From NCBI GenBank assembly GCA_913778455.1, contig CAJYVK010000081.1:1-47125 (forward strand): a stretch of 47,125 bases of DNA, read 5' to 3'. The notes beneath the pieces are model-generated. The model was given only the letters and a program-made list of their open reading frames with translations, was not told the DNA's origin and searched no databases. The stretch comes from an uncultured Hymenobacter sp. (GTDB lineage: Bacteria > Bacteroidota > Bacteroidia > Cytophagales > Hymenobacteraceae). This document shows positions 30,632 through 39,388 of this stretch, one piece after another (the stretch's first letter is position 1; the number at the start of each line of letters is the position of its first letter). The position numbers and the translations under genes were made by a program.

Positions 30632-32353
30632 GTGGATAACCGCGCCCTTATCAAAGCCTTCCGGCTCACGGCCCAGCTCTTGGAGCTGCACGACGAAAAC
30701 GCCTTCAAAATCAGGGCCTACGAGGGTACCGCCACGGCCCTGGAGCAGTTAGAATTTCCCGTGGCCGAGGTGGAGCGCCCCGGCCTGCCCGACCGCACCG
30801 GCCTGAGCAAAACCCAGGCTGCCAAGGTAGCCGAGCTACTCGATACCGGCACCTTCAAGGAGCTGCAAGAACTGGTCGATAAAACGCCCCCCGGCGTAGT
30901 GGAGCTACTGAACATCAAAGGTATCGGCCCCAAAAAGGTACGGGCGCTGTGGCGCGATGCGGGCATCGAAAGCCCCGAGCAGTTACGAGAAGCGGCCGAG
31001 GCGGGCCGGGTAGCCAAGCTCAAGGGCTTCGGAGCCAAAACGCAAGAAAGCATCCTGGCCGCGCTGGCTTTTACCGACCAGAGCGCGGGCAAGCTGCTGT
31101 TTTCGCAGGCTGAGCAATTGGCCCACGACCTGGCCGCCCGCCTGCGCCAAGAGCCAGGCGTGACCGAGGCCGCCGCCACCGTGGAAGTGCGCCGCGCCCT
31201 CGAAATAGTAGAAACCGGGGAAATTCTGGTCGCTACCCCCGATCCCGCTCACATCCACGCCGTGCTCAACGCCGCGCCGGGCCTGCGGCCCGACGTGCGC
31301 CGCTCGGGGCAGTGGGCCTGGCGCGGCACCGTGGCCGACTCGGGCGTGGGCGTGGCCGTGCGCATGGTCGCGCCGGCCGACTTCGTGAATCAGCTCTTCG
31401 TAAGTACCGGCAACGAAGCCCACCTCAACGCCCCGCTGCCCTCGGCCGGCCCCGGCCAGCCCACCACCCTGCGCCAGTGGGCCAAGCGCGAGCATTTCGC
31501 CAGCGAAGAGGCCCTGTACGAAAAGGCCGGCCTGCAATACGTGGTGCCCGAGCTACGCGAGGGCCTGGGCGAAATCGAGCTGGCCGCCGAGCGCAAGCTG
31601 CCGCACTTGCTGCAAGACAGCGACTTGCGCGGCTCGCTGCACAACCACAGCACCTACTCCGACGGTAGCCACTCGCTGCGCCAGATGGCTACTTTCCTGC
31701 GCGATGCGGGCTACGAATACCTGGGCATCTGCGACCACTCGCAGGCCGCGCACTACGCCAACGGCCTGGGGCCGGAGCGCGTGCGCCAGCAGCACCGCGA
31801 AATCGACGAGCTGAATGCCGAACTGGCACCCTTCCGCATTTTTAAAGGTATTGAGGCGGATATTCTGGGCGATGGCAGCCTGGATTACGATGCGGCCCTG
31901 CGCAATTCGTTCGACTTCATCGTGGCAAGCATCCACTCCAACCTGAAAATGGACGAGGCCCGCGCCACCGAGCGCCTGCTGGCTGCCATCGCCAACCCGC
32001 ACACCACCATGCTCGGCCACCCCACCGGCCGGCTACTGCTGCGCCGCGCTGGCTATCCTATTGATTTTAAAGCGGTAATCGATGCCTGCGCCCAGCATCA
32101 GGTTATCATTGAAATCAACGCCAACCCCTGGCGGCTCGACCTCGACTGGCGCTGGGTGCGCTACGCCTTGAGCCAGGGTGTGCAGCTCAGCATCAATCCC
32201 GACGCCCACCACACCGACGGCTATGCCGACATGCGCTATGGCGTGCTGGCTGGCCGCAAGGGCATGCTTACCAAAGATATGACGTTCAATACCAAATCGG
32301 TAGACGAGGTAGCGGCCTATTTCGCGGCGCGGAAAAAGAATGTGACAATATGA
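30632..32353 (+). CDS. PolX-family protein with intact PHP but degenerate polymerase site
   Basis: The 573-residue protein (GTG start at 30632) has the bacterial PolX layout: an N-terminal 8-kDa-like region, helix-hairpin-helix motifs I-K-G-I-G-P-K-K (95-102) and L-K-G-F-G-A-K-T (130-137), a palm region and a C-terminal PHP domain (about 330-573). In the palm, the G-S-x-R-R then G-D-I-D segment of active PolX is V-E-V-R-R (184-188) and E-T-G-E-I (194-198), and the third acidic site (D-L-R) is V-A-V-R (241-244). All three metal-binding Asp appear lost. The PHP ligands are intact: H-N-H (337-339), D-H-S, G-I-E-A-D, S-I-H-S, G-H-P-T and N-P-D-A-H. It is therefore more likely a nuclease or phosphoesterase than a polymerase. 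Confidence 0.85.
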   Translation: MDNRALIKAFRLTAQLLELHDENAFKIRAYEGTATALEQLEFPVAEVERPGLPDRTGLSKTQAAKVAELLDTGTFKELQELVDKTPPGVVELLNIKGIGPKKVRALWRDAGIESPEQLREAAEAGRVAKLKGFGAKTQESILAALAFTDQSAGKLLFSQAEQLAHDLAARLRQEPGVTEAAATVEVRRALEIVETGEILVATPDPAHIHAVLNAAPGLRPDVRRSGQWAWRGTVADSGVGVAVRMVAPADFVNQLFVSTGNEAHLNAPLPSAGPGQPTTLRQWAKREHFASEEALYEKAGLQYVVPELREGLGEIELAAERKLPHLLQDSDLRGSLHNHSTYSDGSHSLRQMATFLRDAGYEYLGICDHSQAAHYANGLGPERVRQQHREIDELNAELAPFRIFKGIEADILGDGSLDYDAALRNSFDFIVASIHSNLKMDEARATERLLAAIANPHTTMLGHPTGRLLLRRAGYPIDFKAVIDACAQHQVIIEINANPWRLDLDWRWVRYALSQGVQLSINPDAHHTDGYADMRYGVLAGRKGMLTKDMTFNTKSVDEVAAYFAARKKNVTI

Positions 32354-32449
32354 GAAATGTGAGCATGTGAAAATGCTTGTTTTCGGAGCGCCCCTTAGCG
32401 CATGTTTACGGGCGACCCCCGACTTCCACTTTTCACATTGCTACGCCCG

Positions 32450-32457
32450 TACATTTG
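32450..32457 (+). promoter_or_regulatory. Candidate -7 box (TACATTTG) for the glycosyltransferase gene
   Basis: TACATTTG fits TAnnTTTG and lies 13 bases before the ATG at 32471. The spacer between 32354 and 32470 is also rich in TGTGAAAATG-like units with loose inverted symmetry. Confidence 0.35.
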
Positions 32458-32470
32458 CACATTTTAATTC

Positions 32471-33436
32471 ATGAAAATCCTCGTCCTCCGCTTCTCCTCC
32501 ATCGGCGACATCGTGCTGACTACGCCCGTGGTGCGGCAGCTAAAGACGCAGGTGCCCCGGGCCCAGGTACATTTTGCCACCAAGCCGGGCTTCGCCAAGC
32601 TCTTCGAGACCAGCCCCTACGTGGACAAGCTGCACTTGCTCAGCGGCAGCCTGGGCGAGCTGGTGCGCGAGCTGCGCGCCGAGCGGTTCGATTTCATTGT
32701 GGACCTGCATAATAATTTGCGGACGCGCCTCATCCGGCTGCAATTGCCCGGGGTTCCGGCCTGCGCGTTCGATAAGCTCAACTGGCAGAAATACTTGTTG
32801 GTCCGCTTCAAAATCAATCAGTTGCCACCCGAGCACATCGTGGACCGCTACCGGGCGGCGGCGGCCCCGCTGGGCATCCGCGACGATGGCGAGGGGCTCG
32901 ATTATTTCATTCCGGAAAGCCAGGAAGTAGACCTGGCCACCGAGTTGCCAGCGGGCTTTTACCCCTGGGAATACGTGGCCGTAGCCATCGGTGCGCAGCA
33001 CGCCACCAAGCGCCTACCGGTGGAAAAACTCATCGAACTGGTGCACAACCTCGCGCCCCGGCCCGTGGTCCTGCTGGGCGGCCCGGAAGACGAGAGCACC
33101 GGGCACGTCATCGAATTAGCCGCCAAGCAACTCATTTTCAACGGCTGCGGACAATTCTCACTGCACCAATCGGCCTCGCTCGTGCGGCAGGCGCAGTTTG
33201 TGGTGAGCCACGACACGGGGCTGATGCACATTGCCGCCGCCTTCAAAAAGGAGATTTTCAGCGTGTGGGGCAACACGGTACCGCAGTTCGGCATGTTTCC
33301 CTACCGCACGCGCTTCGAGACGCTGGAGGTGCTGAATCTCCCCTGCCGACCGTGCTCGAAGATTGGCTTTGCGCAGTGCCCGCAGGGACATTTCAAGTGC
33401 ATGCGCGAGCAGGATTTGCGCCGCGATTGGCCGTAA
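32471..33436 (+). CDS. Glycosyltransferase family 9 (heptosyltransferase-like)
   Basis: The 321-residue protein starts M-K-I-L-V-L-R-F-S-S-I-G-D-I-V-L-T-T-P, the GT9 hallmark, and has V-L-L-G-G-P-E-D-E (about 200) and S-H-D-T-G-L-M-H-I-A-A-A (about 244-255). The C-terminus has the family's cluster of cysteines (C-R-P-C-S-K and C-P-Q-G-H-F-K-C-M). GT9 enzymes add heptose or other sugars from ADP-activated donors to lipopolysaccharide core; the sugar here is unknown. It lies 27 bases upstream of the SIMPL-like gene in the same direction. Confidence 0.9.
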   Translation: MKILVLRFSSIGDIVLTTPVVRQLKTQVPRAQVHFATKPGFAKLFETSPYVDKLHLLSGSLGELVRELRAERFDFIVDLHNNLRTRLIRLQLPGVPACAFDKLNWQKYLLVRFKINQLPPEHIVDRYRAAAAPLGIRDDGEGLDYFIPESQEVDLATELPAGFYPWEYVAVAIGAQHATKRLPVEKLIELVHNLAPRPVVLLGGPEDESTGHVIELAAKQLIFNGCGQFSLHQSASLVRQAQFVVSHDTGLMHIAAAFKKEIFSVWGNTVPQFGMFPYRTRFETLEVLNLPCRPCSKIGFAQCPQGHFKCMREQDLRRDWP

Positions 33437-33462
33437 GCCTCTGTCGGGCTTAACATTGCGCC

Positions 33463-34452
33463 ATGAAATCACTTCTTCTCTGCGGGGCAATCCTGTTGCT
33501 GAATACCTTATGCGTGCGGGCGCAAGAAATGGGCAACGCCGTATACGGGCAAGGCCGGGGCGGACAGCCCCGGGCCGTGAATGCGGGCGGCCGCAGTGCG
33601 CTTACCACCGCCCAGCCCGCAGACGACCAAGCGATTACCTTGCGCATCAATGGGCTGGCCAACGTCGCGCCCACCACTTTCGTGGCCGTATTCAACCTCT
33701 TGCAGGTAGGTACCACGCCCGAAACGACGACCAGCCTCATGCGCGAGCGTATTCGCGCCTTCACGCGCAGCCTGGCGGGCCTGGGTATCGACTCTACCCG
33801 CCTGCGCCTCGACGTTATTTCCTTCGTCCCTCGCTTCGAGCTGCAAGCTGAGAAACGGGTGTTCAGCAAGCGCTTCAACGAGGTACCGACCGGCTACGAG
33901 CTCCAGCAAACGCTGAGCGTGCTCTACCACAACGACGCCCTGGCACCCGCCATCCTGCGCAGCGCAGCGCTGGCCGAAATCACTGATTTAGTAAAGGTTG
34001 ATGTATCGATAGCCGACCCGCTCAAGCCCGCCGAGCAGCTGCGGGAGCAGTGCCTGCTAGCCCTCAAGGCGCGGGAGCGGGCCTACGTGGCGGCTGGCTT
34101 CCGGCTGGATACCCTGCTGCACCGGCCCACCGAAAGCAGCGCCACGGCCTACCCCGTCAGCCGCTACGCCAGCTACCAGGCCGCCGCCCGGCCCTCATTA
34201 GAAGCCGGCCGCTCGCTGCTGGGTGGCCAGCCCACCGTGACGGAAGCCCCCCAGACAACCGCCTACTACTACAACCCCGTGGCTCCCGACCAGTACGACG
34301 TGGTTATCAACCCCACCGTTACCGGGCCGGTCATTCAGTATTCCTACTCGCTCACAGTGCAGTACGTACCCCGGCCAGCACGCCGGGCGCCTAAAAAATA
34401 CCTGCTGCTCAATAGCGCGGGCGAAACCCACCCCTTGGAGCTAGCGCCTTAG
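33463..34452 (+). CDS. Secreted SIMPL (DUF541)-like protein
   Basis: The 329-residue product has a signal peptide (M-K-S-L-L-L-C-G-A-I-L-L-L-N, cleavage after V-R-A near residue 20). The core I-T-L-R-I-N-G-L-A-N-V-A-P-T, then a helix, L-A-G-L-G-I-D-S-T-R-L-R-L and F-V-P-R-F-E-L, resembles the SIMPL domain (DUF541; E. coli YggE), a periplasmic fold of unknown function linked to oxidative stress. The C-terminal 90 residues (Tyr/Pro/Thr-rich with V-V-I-N-P-T-V-T-G) are not recognised. The stop at 34452 is three bases from the stop of the convergent OmpA-like gene. Confidence 0.65.
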   Translation: MKSLLLCGAILLLNTLCVRAQEMGNAVYGQGRGGQPRAVNAGGRSALTTAQPADDQAITLRINGLANVAPTTFVAVFNLLQVGTTPETTTSLMRERIRAFTRSLAGLGIDSTRLRLDVISFVPRFELQAEKRVFSKRFNEVPTGYELQQTLSVLYHNDALAPAILRSAALAEITDLVKVDVSIADPLKPAEQLREQCLLALKARERAYVAAGFRLDTLLHRPTESSATAYPVSRYASYQAAARPSLEAGRSLLGGQPTVTEAPQTTAYYYNPVAPDQYDVVINPTVTGPVIQYSYSLTVQYVPRPARRAPKKYLLLNSAGETHPLELAP

Positions 34453-34455
34453 CCG

Positions 34456-36552
34456 CTACTTCCAGTTGGCGTCGCCCGCGCTCCCCTTCTCGGCGTCCGG
34501 CTTAATAAGCCGAAACTCGACCCGACGGTTGATGCGGGCATCGGCGTCGGTCAGCTCGTCTTTGATGGGCTTACTGGAGCCGTAGCCAAAGCTCTCGATG
34601 CGGTTGGGATTCAGCTTGCCCTTGCGCTCGATGTAGCGGCGAATTTCCTCGGCGCGGTCCTGCGACAGCTTTTCATTGACTTCGGGGTCGCCGCGCCCGT
34701 CAGTGTGGCCCGCGATGCTGAGCCGGTACGTGGGGTGGTCGACCAAAAACAGCGCAATGCGGTCGAGCGTGGGCTGCATCGCCGGGCGGATACCCGACTT
34801 ATTAGCCTCAAATTCAACGTTTTTAAAAATGAGCGGCAGCTTGTAGTCGATGCTGTTGGTGAGCATCGTCATCACGGTGTCGCCCTTCAGCTCGAAGCGC
34901 TTCTCGACCGAAAACGCGTCGGGGCTTTGAATGAGCATGGCGTAGTGCGAGCCCTCCATCAATTCGAAGTCGAAGGAGCCATCGGCGCGTAAGTACTTGC
35001 TGGCTACCTCAATACCATTATCAAGGTCGATGATGCTGACCATGCCCTTGAGCGGCTTGTTGCTCACTGAGTCGAGCAGCGTACCGGCTACCTGAGTGGT
35101 GGCCAGCGGCTGGGCCTCCATCGGCAGTGGGAAGGAGTACAAGTCCAGGTTGGCCATGTCCTGGGCCTCGGAGCGGGCGTAATAGAGATTTTTACTCTGG
35201 CTGTCGATGGTAAAATAATATTCTGAACCCTTGCCGTTTACGAGCGGGCCGATGTTGCGTGGCTCCTGCCAGCGGCCCTGCACGCGGTAGGTCTTGTAAA
35301 TATCGAAGTCACCAAAATTGAGCAGCTGGCCCCGCGAGCTGAAGTACAGCACCTGGTAGAGCGGGTGGAAGAACGGACTCACTTCGCTTTCGCGGGTGTT
35401 CACCACCGGCCCCATGTTCTGGGCTGGCCCCCACTGGCCATTCTTGCCTTTCACCGTGTAGTAGATGTCGCTGAGGCCGAAGCCACCCAGCCGGTCGGAG
35501 GCAAAGTACAGCGTGTCTTCCTTGGGCGAAAGCGTGGGCTGCGAGTCCCAGCCCGCCGAGTTCACGAGCGGGCCGAGGCTCTTGGGCACGCTCCATTTTC
35601 CATTCGAGCTCAACTTGGCAGTGTAGAGGTCGCAGTTGCCGTGACAAGTAGGGCACTCGCAGCGAGCGAAGAAAATCGTCTTGCCATCGTGCGAAAAGCA
35701 GGCCGAGCCCTCATTGTACTGCGAGTTGATGGGCTTGGGCAGTGGCTGGGCATCCGTCCAGAAGTTTTCGCCCTCCCGGCGCGATACGTACAGGTTCTCG
35801 TCTTCCTTGGCCCGTATTCCCTTGCCCTGCGTCCGCTTCGAGCTGAACAGCAGCACGCTATCGCCTCCCCCCAGCGTCGGGCCATAGTCCGGAAACTTCG
35901 AGTTGATGGCGTCGCCCATGTTGGTGTACACGTTTTTGGGCGGGTGAAAGGTGCTGATATTCTTCCGGTACTCCACCAGTTCGTAATACATTTTGAGCGG
36001 CACGTAGAGCACGGCCGCCTTCTCTTCCAGCGAGTCGTAGTAGAGCTGCACGCGGCGGATGTCGGTGCGGTGGTGCTTGAGGGCCAGCCGAAAATACGCC
36101 TTGGCTGCTTCCTGCTGGGTGCTATCGCGCTGCAACAGCTGACCCAGGTGCCAGAGCAAGTCGGTGTTGCGGTAGAAATTCTCGATACCAAACTGGCTTA
36201 CGTAGCGCGTGAGCAGTACCCGCGCCTCGGCGTAGTGATGACGGCGCTCGGCCCGCTGAATGGCTTTGAGCGCTTTCTTGTCTTCGTAAAAGGCGATTTT
36301 GTTGACGTTTGGAAAGTCGGGCGTACCATCGGCACGCAGGCGCAGGCGGCGGCTCACCCGGCCTTTGAGGGCCCGTTGCTGGTAGGCGGGGCGCGGCGGC
36401 GCAGCGGCCGGCGCGGCACGTGGTGCGGGCACGGCGGCCTTTTTCGTCCCCTGCGGTGCCCGGCGCGGAGTCGGCTGGGCGAGCGCAGAATGGGCGCATC
36501 CCAGTCCGAGCAGCCAGCAACCGAAAAAATAAAAAAGTAGCAATTGGCGCAT
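34456..36552 (-). CDS. Outer-membrane PD40/OmpA-like protein (PorE-like architecture)
   Basis: The ATG at 36552 gives 698 residues with a signal peptide (L-L-L-F-Y-F-F-G-C-W-L-L ... A-L-A-Q). After a Pro/Ala-rich linker come a helical, TPR-like region (about 90-200), PD40 propeller blades (L-Y-V-S-R, L-Y-F-A-S-D, L-Y-F-S-S, L-Y-Y-A-R; about 225-460), a carboxypeptidase-regulatory-like domain (V-A-G-T-L-L-D-S-V-S-N-K-P-L, about 475-560) and a C-terminal OmpA domain (G-H-T-D-G-R-G-D and N-R-R-V-E-F). This is the domain order of PorE, the T9SS periplasmic protein that contacts peptidoglycan, but similar proteins are common in Bacteroidota, so the assignment is open. It shares its last three modules with the protein at 8191-10236. 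Confidence 0.8.
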   Translation of the reverse strand: MRQLLLFYFFGCWLLGLGCAHSALAQPTPRRAPQGTKKAAVPAPRAAPAAAPPRPAYQQRALKGRVSRRLRLRADGTPDFPNVNKIAFYEDKKALKAIQRAERRHHYAEARVLLTRYVSQFGIENFYRNTDLLWHLGQLLQRDSTQQEAAKAYFRLALKHHRTDIRRVQLYYDSLEEKAAVLYVPLKMYYELVEYRKNISTFHPPKNVYTNMGDAINSKFPDYGPTLGGGDSVLLFSSKRTQGKGIRAKEDENLYVSRREGENFWTDAQPLPKPINSQYNEGSACFSHDGKTIFFARCECPTCHGNCDLYTAKLSSNGKWSVPKSLGPLVNSAGWDSQPTLSPKEDTLYFASDRLGGFGLSDIYYTVKGKNGQWGPAQNMGPVVNTRESEVSPFFHPLYQVLYFSSRGQLLNFGDFDIYKTYRVQGRWQEPRNIGPLVNGKGSEYYFTIDSQSKNLYYARSEAQDMANLDLYSFPLPMEAQPLATTQVAGTLLDSVSNKPLKGMVSIIDLDNGIEVASKYLRADGSFDFELMEGSHYAMLIQSPDAFSVEKRFELKGDTVMTMLTNSIDYKLPLIFKNVEFEANKSGIRPAMQPTLDRIALFLVDHPTYRLSIAGHTDGRGDPEVNEKLSQDRAEEIRRYIERKGKLNPNRIESFGYGSSKPIKDELTDADARINRRVEFRLIKPDAEKGSAGDANWK

Positions 36553-36662
36553 GGGCAGGCAAGAAAGAGCAAAATAGTACCGCAAGTTCTTACACAATAG
36601 TCATTATTATCAAACTACTACCGAGCTTCGAAAACATTCAGCCGCTTTGGCGGCCCGGGGCG

Positions 36663-36766
36663 GGCTGGCACGGCCCTTGTCGCCGTGCCAGCCTGGCCCT
36701 TTCTTACCTTAGCCCAGCGGAAGCTGGCTGCCACTCTGGCAGCCGCCAGCCGCATTCCCGGCTGGC
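36663..36766 (+). promoter_or_regulatory. Structured leader of lon with repeated GGCTGGC/GCCAGCC hairpin modules
   Basis: The 120 bases before lon hold three hairpins in a row: 36663-36674 with 36682-36693 (12 perfect pairs), 36726-36733 with 36737-36744 (8 perfect pairs), and 36745-36752 with 36759-36766 (8 perfect pairs). The modules GGCTGGC and GCCAGCC recur in the first and third hairpins, so alternative pairings are possible. The third hairpin has a T7 run and reads as a terminator in the lon direction. Together this looks like a transcription attenuator. Confidence 0.45.
36666..36681 (+). promoter_or_regulatory. Possible sigma-54-like promoter before lon
   Basis: TGGCACGGCCCTTGTC matches the sigma-54 consensus TGGCACGN4TTGC except for the last C (TTGT). 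The GG and GT are 10 bases apart, as required. It overlaps the first leader hairpin, so the match may be a by-product of that palindrome. No activator gene is adjacent. Confidence 0.25.
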
Positions 36767-36774
36767 CTTTTTTT
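36745..36774 (+). terminator. Intrinsic terminator-like hairpin just upstream of lon
   Basis: GCCAGCCG (36745-36752) pairs with CGGCTGGC (36759-36766) around CATTCC, followed by C and seven T (36768-36774). It points in the lon direction and ends 9 bases before the ATG. The upstream gene is divergent, so no ordinary operon needs a terminator here; this suggests attenuation. Confidence 0.55.
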
Positions 36775-36783
36775 GCGTTATTC

Positions 36784-39291
36784 ATGTCGTTTGATTTGTC
36801 TACTTCCAGCCGTTTGGCGGCTGGTGGCCCTGATTCTCCTTCCGAAGCCATTGCCATTATGGCCGCCGACCCCGATCACCTGCTCCGCGCCGACGATGCG
36901 CCGGCTGTGCTGGCCCTGCTGCCCGTGCGCAATACCGTGCTCTTCCCCGGCGTGGTGCTACCCGTGACGGTGACGCGCAAAAAAAGCATCCGCCTGGTGC
37001 GCAAGCTGGCGGCTAAGAACGAAAAGCTGGTGGGCGTAGTCGCCCAGCGCCAGCCCGACGCCGATGAGCCCAATACCGAGGAGCTGTACCCCGTGGGCAC
37101 GCTGGCCCGCATTCTCAAGCTCATCGATCAGCCCGACGATACCGTCACTATTATTCTGCAAGGGCAGGTGCGCTTTCACGTGGGGGAGCAGCTCACGTAC
37201 TCGCCGCAGCTCTCGGCCCGCGTCACGTACTTCGAAGAACGCGCCCTGGATGCCGACGTGGATGGTGAGCTGGTGCTGCTGCAAAGCCTGCGCGAGGCCG
37301 CCGGCAAAGTGCTGGAACTGACGCCCGAAATTCCGATTGAGGCCCGCGCCATGCTCGACGGCATTCAGTCGCCGGCCTTCCTCATTCACTTCCTATCGTC
37401 GAACGTGCAGCTAGAGCTGCCCGCCAAGCAGGCTCTGCTGGAGCTGGCCGACCCCGAGGCCCAGGGCCGCCAGCTGCTCGAAGCGCTGCTGCGCCAGATT
37501 GAGTTGCTGGAAATCAAGAATGACATTCGCACCAAGGTGCACACCGGCATCGACGCCGAGCAGCGCGAATACTTCCTGCGCAAGCAGCTCAAGACCCTGC
37601 AAGACGAGCTGGGTCAGGGCGAGGGCAGCGCGGAGGGTGACATTGCCGCGCTCCGCGCCCGTGCCCAGGGTAAGAAGTGGCCCGAGGCCGTGGCTAAGCA
37701 CTTCGACAAGGAACTGGCTAAGCTCGGGCGCATCAACCAGATGTCGCCCGACTACCCAGTGACGCACAACTACGTCGAGTTCTTGCTCGACCTGCCCTGG
37801 GGCGAAACCACCAAGGACAAATTCAACCTCAAGAACACCAAGAAAATCCTCGACACCGACCACTTTGGGCTCGAAAAGGTGAAGGAGCGCATTCTTGAGT
37901 ATCTAGCCGTACTCAAGCTGAAGCAGGATTTAAAGGCTCCCATTTTGTGCCTCTACGGCCCGCCCGGCGTGGGCAAGACCTCGCTGGGCCGCAGCATCGC
38001 CACGGCGCTGGGCCGCAAGTACGTACGCCTGAGCCTGGGCGGCGTGCGCGACGAGGCCGAGATTCGCGGCCACCGCAAAACCTACGTGGGTGCCATGCCC
38101 GGCCGCATCATCTCGCAGATCAAGAAGGCGGGGGTGAGTAACCCGGTTATCATCTTGGATGAGATTGATAAAGTGAGCAGCGACTTCCGGGGCGACCCCA
38201 GTTCGGCGCTGCTGGAGGTGCTCGACCCCGAGCAAAACTCGACCTTCACCGACAACTATCTGGAGGTGGAGTACGACTTGAGCAAGGTGCTGTTCATCGC
38301 CACGGCCAACTCGCTGGAAACCATTCAGCCGGCCCTGCGCGACCGCATGGAAATCATCGACCTCACCGGCTACACCCAGGAGGAAAAGGTGCAGATTGCC
38401 AAAAAGCACCTCTGGCCCAAGCAACTGCGCGAGCACGGCCTGGCCGAGGGCGAGGTCAAAATCACCGACGCCGCCCTGCACCGCGTAGCCGACGACTACA
38501 CCCGCGAGAGCGGCGTGCGCAGCCTGGAGCGCCAATTGGCCGCCCTCACCCGCAACCTGGCCCGCCGCAAGGCCAGCAAGGAAGCCTTGCCCGCGCAGCT
38601 CGATCCCACCGACGTGCTCAAAATCCTGGGCTCGCCGCGCTTCGACCGCGACAAGGATCAGGACCACGACACGGCCGGCGTGGTCACGGGTCTGGCCTGG
38701 ACGAGCGTGGGCGGCGATATTCTGTTCGTGGAAAGCCTGCTGAGCCGGGGCCGGGGCAAGCTCACGCTCAGCGGCCAGCTCGGCGACGTGATGAAGGAAT
38801 CGGCCATCACGGCCCTCTCCTACCTGCGCTCGCGGGCCGACGAGCTGGGCATCGACTACCGGCTCTTTGAACAGTACGACCTGCACATTCACTTCCCCGA
38901 AGGCGGCATTCCCAAGGATGGCCCGAGCGCGGGCATTGCTATTTTCACCAGCATCGCCTCGGCCTACACTCAGCGCAAGGTGCGCCCCAAAATGGCCATG
39001 ACCGGCGAAATCACGCTCCGTGGGCGGGTACTGCCGGTGGGAGGCATCAAGGAAAAGCTGCTGGCCGCCCGCCGCGCCGGTATCAACCTGATTATTCTCT
39101 CGCCCAAAAACCGCAAGGACGTGGAAGAAATCCCCGCTGACTACCTTAAAGGCGTGCACATCACCTACGCCGAGCGCGTCGACGACGTACTGGCCGCCGC
39201 CCTGCTGCCCGAGCTGGTAGCCCGCCCCCAGAAGCTGCCCGTCCGCGACGAAGCCCCCGCCCCCACTGGCCCTAGCGTAGAAGTGCAATAA
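36784..39291 (+). CDS. lon: ATP-dependent protease Lon
   Basis: The ATG at 36784 gives 835 residues, the family's usual length; an in-frame ATG at 36685 lies in the structured leader and is rejected. The N-terminal substrate domain ([12 protein letters not shown], about 46-58) is followed by AAA+ Walker A G-P-P-G-V-G-K-T (about 392-399), Walker B I-L-D-E-I-D-K, and the Ser-Lys proteolytic domain with P-K-D-G-P-S-A-G (Ser715) and G-G-I-K-E-K (Lys756). Lon degrades misfolded and regulatory proteins. It is followed by porQ and hslU in the same direction, with a palindrome at each junction. Confidence 0.97.
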   Translation: MSFDLSTSSRLAAGGPDSPSEAIAIMAADPDHLLRADDAPAVLALLPVRNTVLFPGVVLPVTVTRKKSIRLVRKLAAKNEKLVGVVAQRQPDADEPNTEELYPVGTLARILKLIDQPDDTVTIILQGQVRFHVGEQLTYSPQLSARVTYFEERALDADVDGELVLLQSLREAAGKVLELTPEIPIEARAMLDGIQSPAFLIHFLSSNVQLELPAKQALLELADPEAQGRQLLEALLRQIELLEIKNDIRTKVHTGIDAEQREYFLRKQLKTLQDELGQGEGSAEGDIAALRARAQGKKWPEAVAKHFDKELAKLGRINQMSPDYPVTHNYVEFLLDLPWGETTKDKFNLKNTKKILDTDHFGLEKVKERILEYLAVLKLKQDLKAPILCLYGPPGVGKTSLGRSIATALGRKYVRLSLGGVRDEAEIRGHRKTYVGAMPGRIISQIKKAGVSNPVIILDEIDKVSSDFRGDPSSALLEVLDPEQNSTFTDNYLEVEYDLSKVLFIATANSLETIQPALRDRMEIIDLTGYTQEEKVQIAKKHLWPKQLREHGLAEGEVKITDAALHRVADDYTRESGVRSLERQLAALTRNLARRKASKEALPAQLDPTDVLKILGSPRFDRDKDQDHDTAGVVTGLAWTSVGGDILFVESLLSRGRGKLTLSGQLGDVMKESAITALSYLRSRADELGIDYRLFEQYDLHIHFPEGGIPKDGPSAGIAIFTSIASAYTQRKVRPKMAMTGEITLRGRVLPVGGIKEKLLAARRAGINLIILSPKNRKDVEEIPADYLKGVHITYAERVDDVLAAALLPELVARPQKLPVRDEAPAPTGPSVEVQ

Positions 39292-39292
39292 C

Positions 39293-39374
39293 CTGTAGGG
39301 TAAGCTTTAGCTTGCCCGGCGTCCGATGAGCCGCGACCTACCTGGCGCCGGGCAAGCTAAAGCTTACCCTACAG
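39293..39374. repeat. Perfect 28-bp inverted-repeat element between lon and porQ
   Basis: Arms 39293-39320 and 39347-39374 are exact reverse complements (28 nt) with a 26-nt spacer. Each arm contains an inner palindrome around AAGCTTTAGCTT, like the arm design of the elements at 219 and 18580 (AAGCTCCAGCTT), but the rest of the sequence differs. The element starts 2 bases after the lon stop and ends 14 bases before porQ. Confidence 0.8.
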
Positions 39375-39388
39375 TGTATCTTGCTTGT

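Noticed and set aside
32354..32470. Low-complexity TGTGAAAATG-like inverted repeats between polX and the glycosyltransferase gene
   Set aside because: The symmetry is loose and pairing is broken by several mismatches; it was not listed as a separate repeat element.
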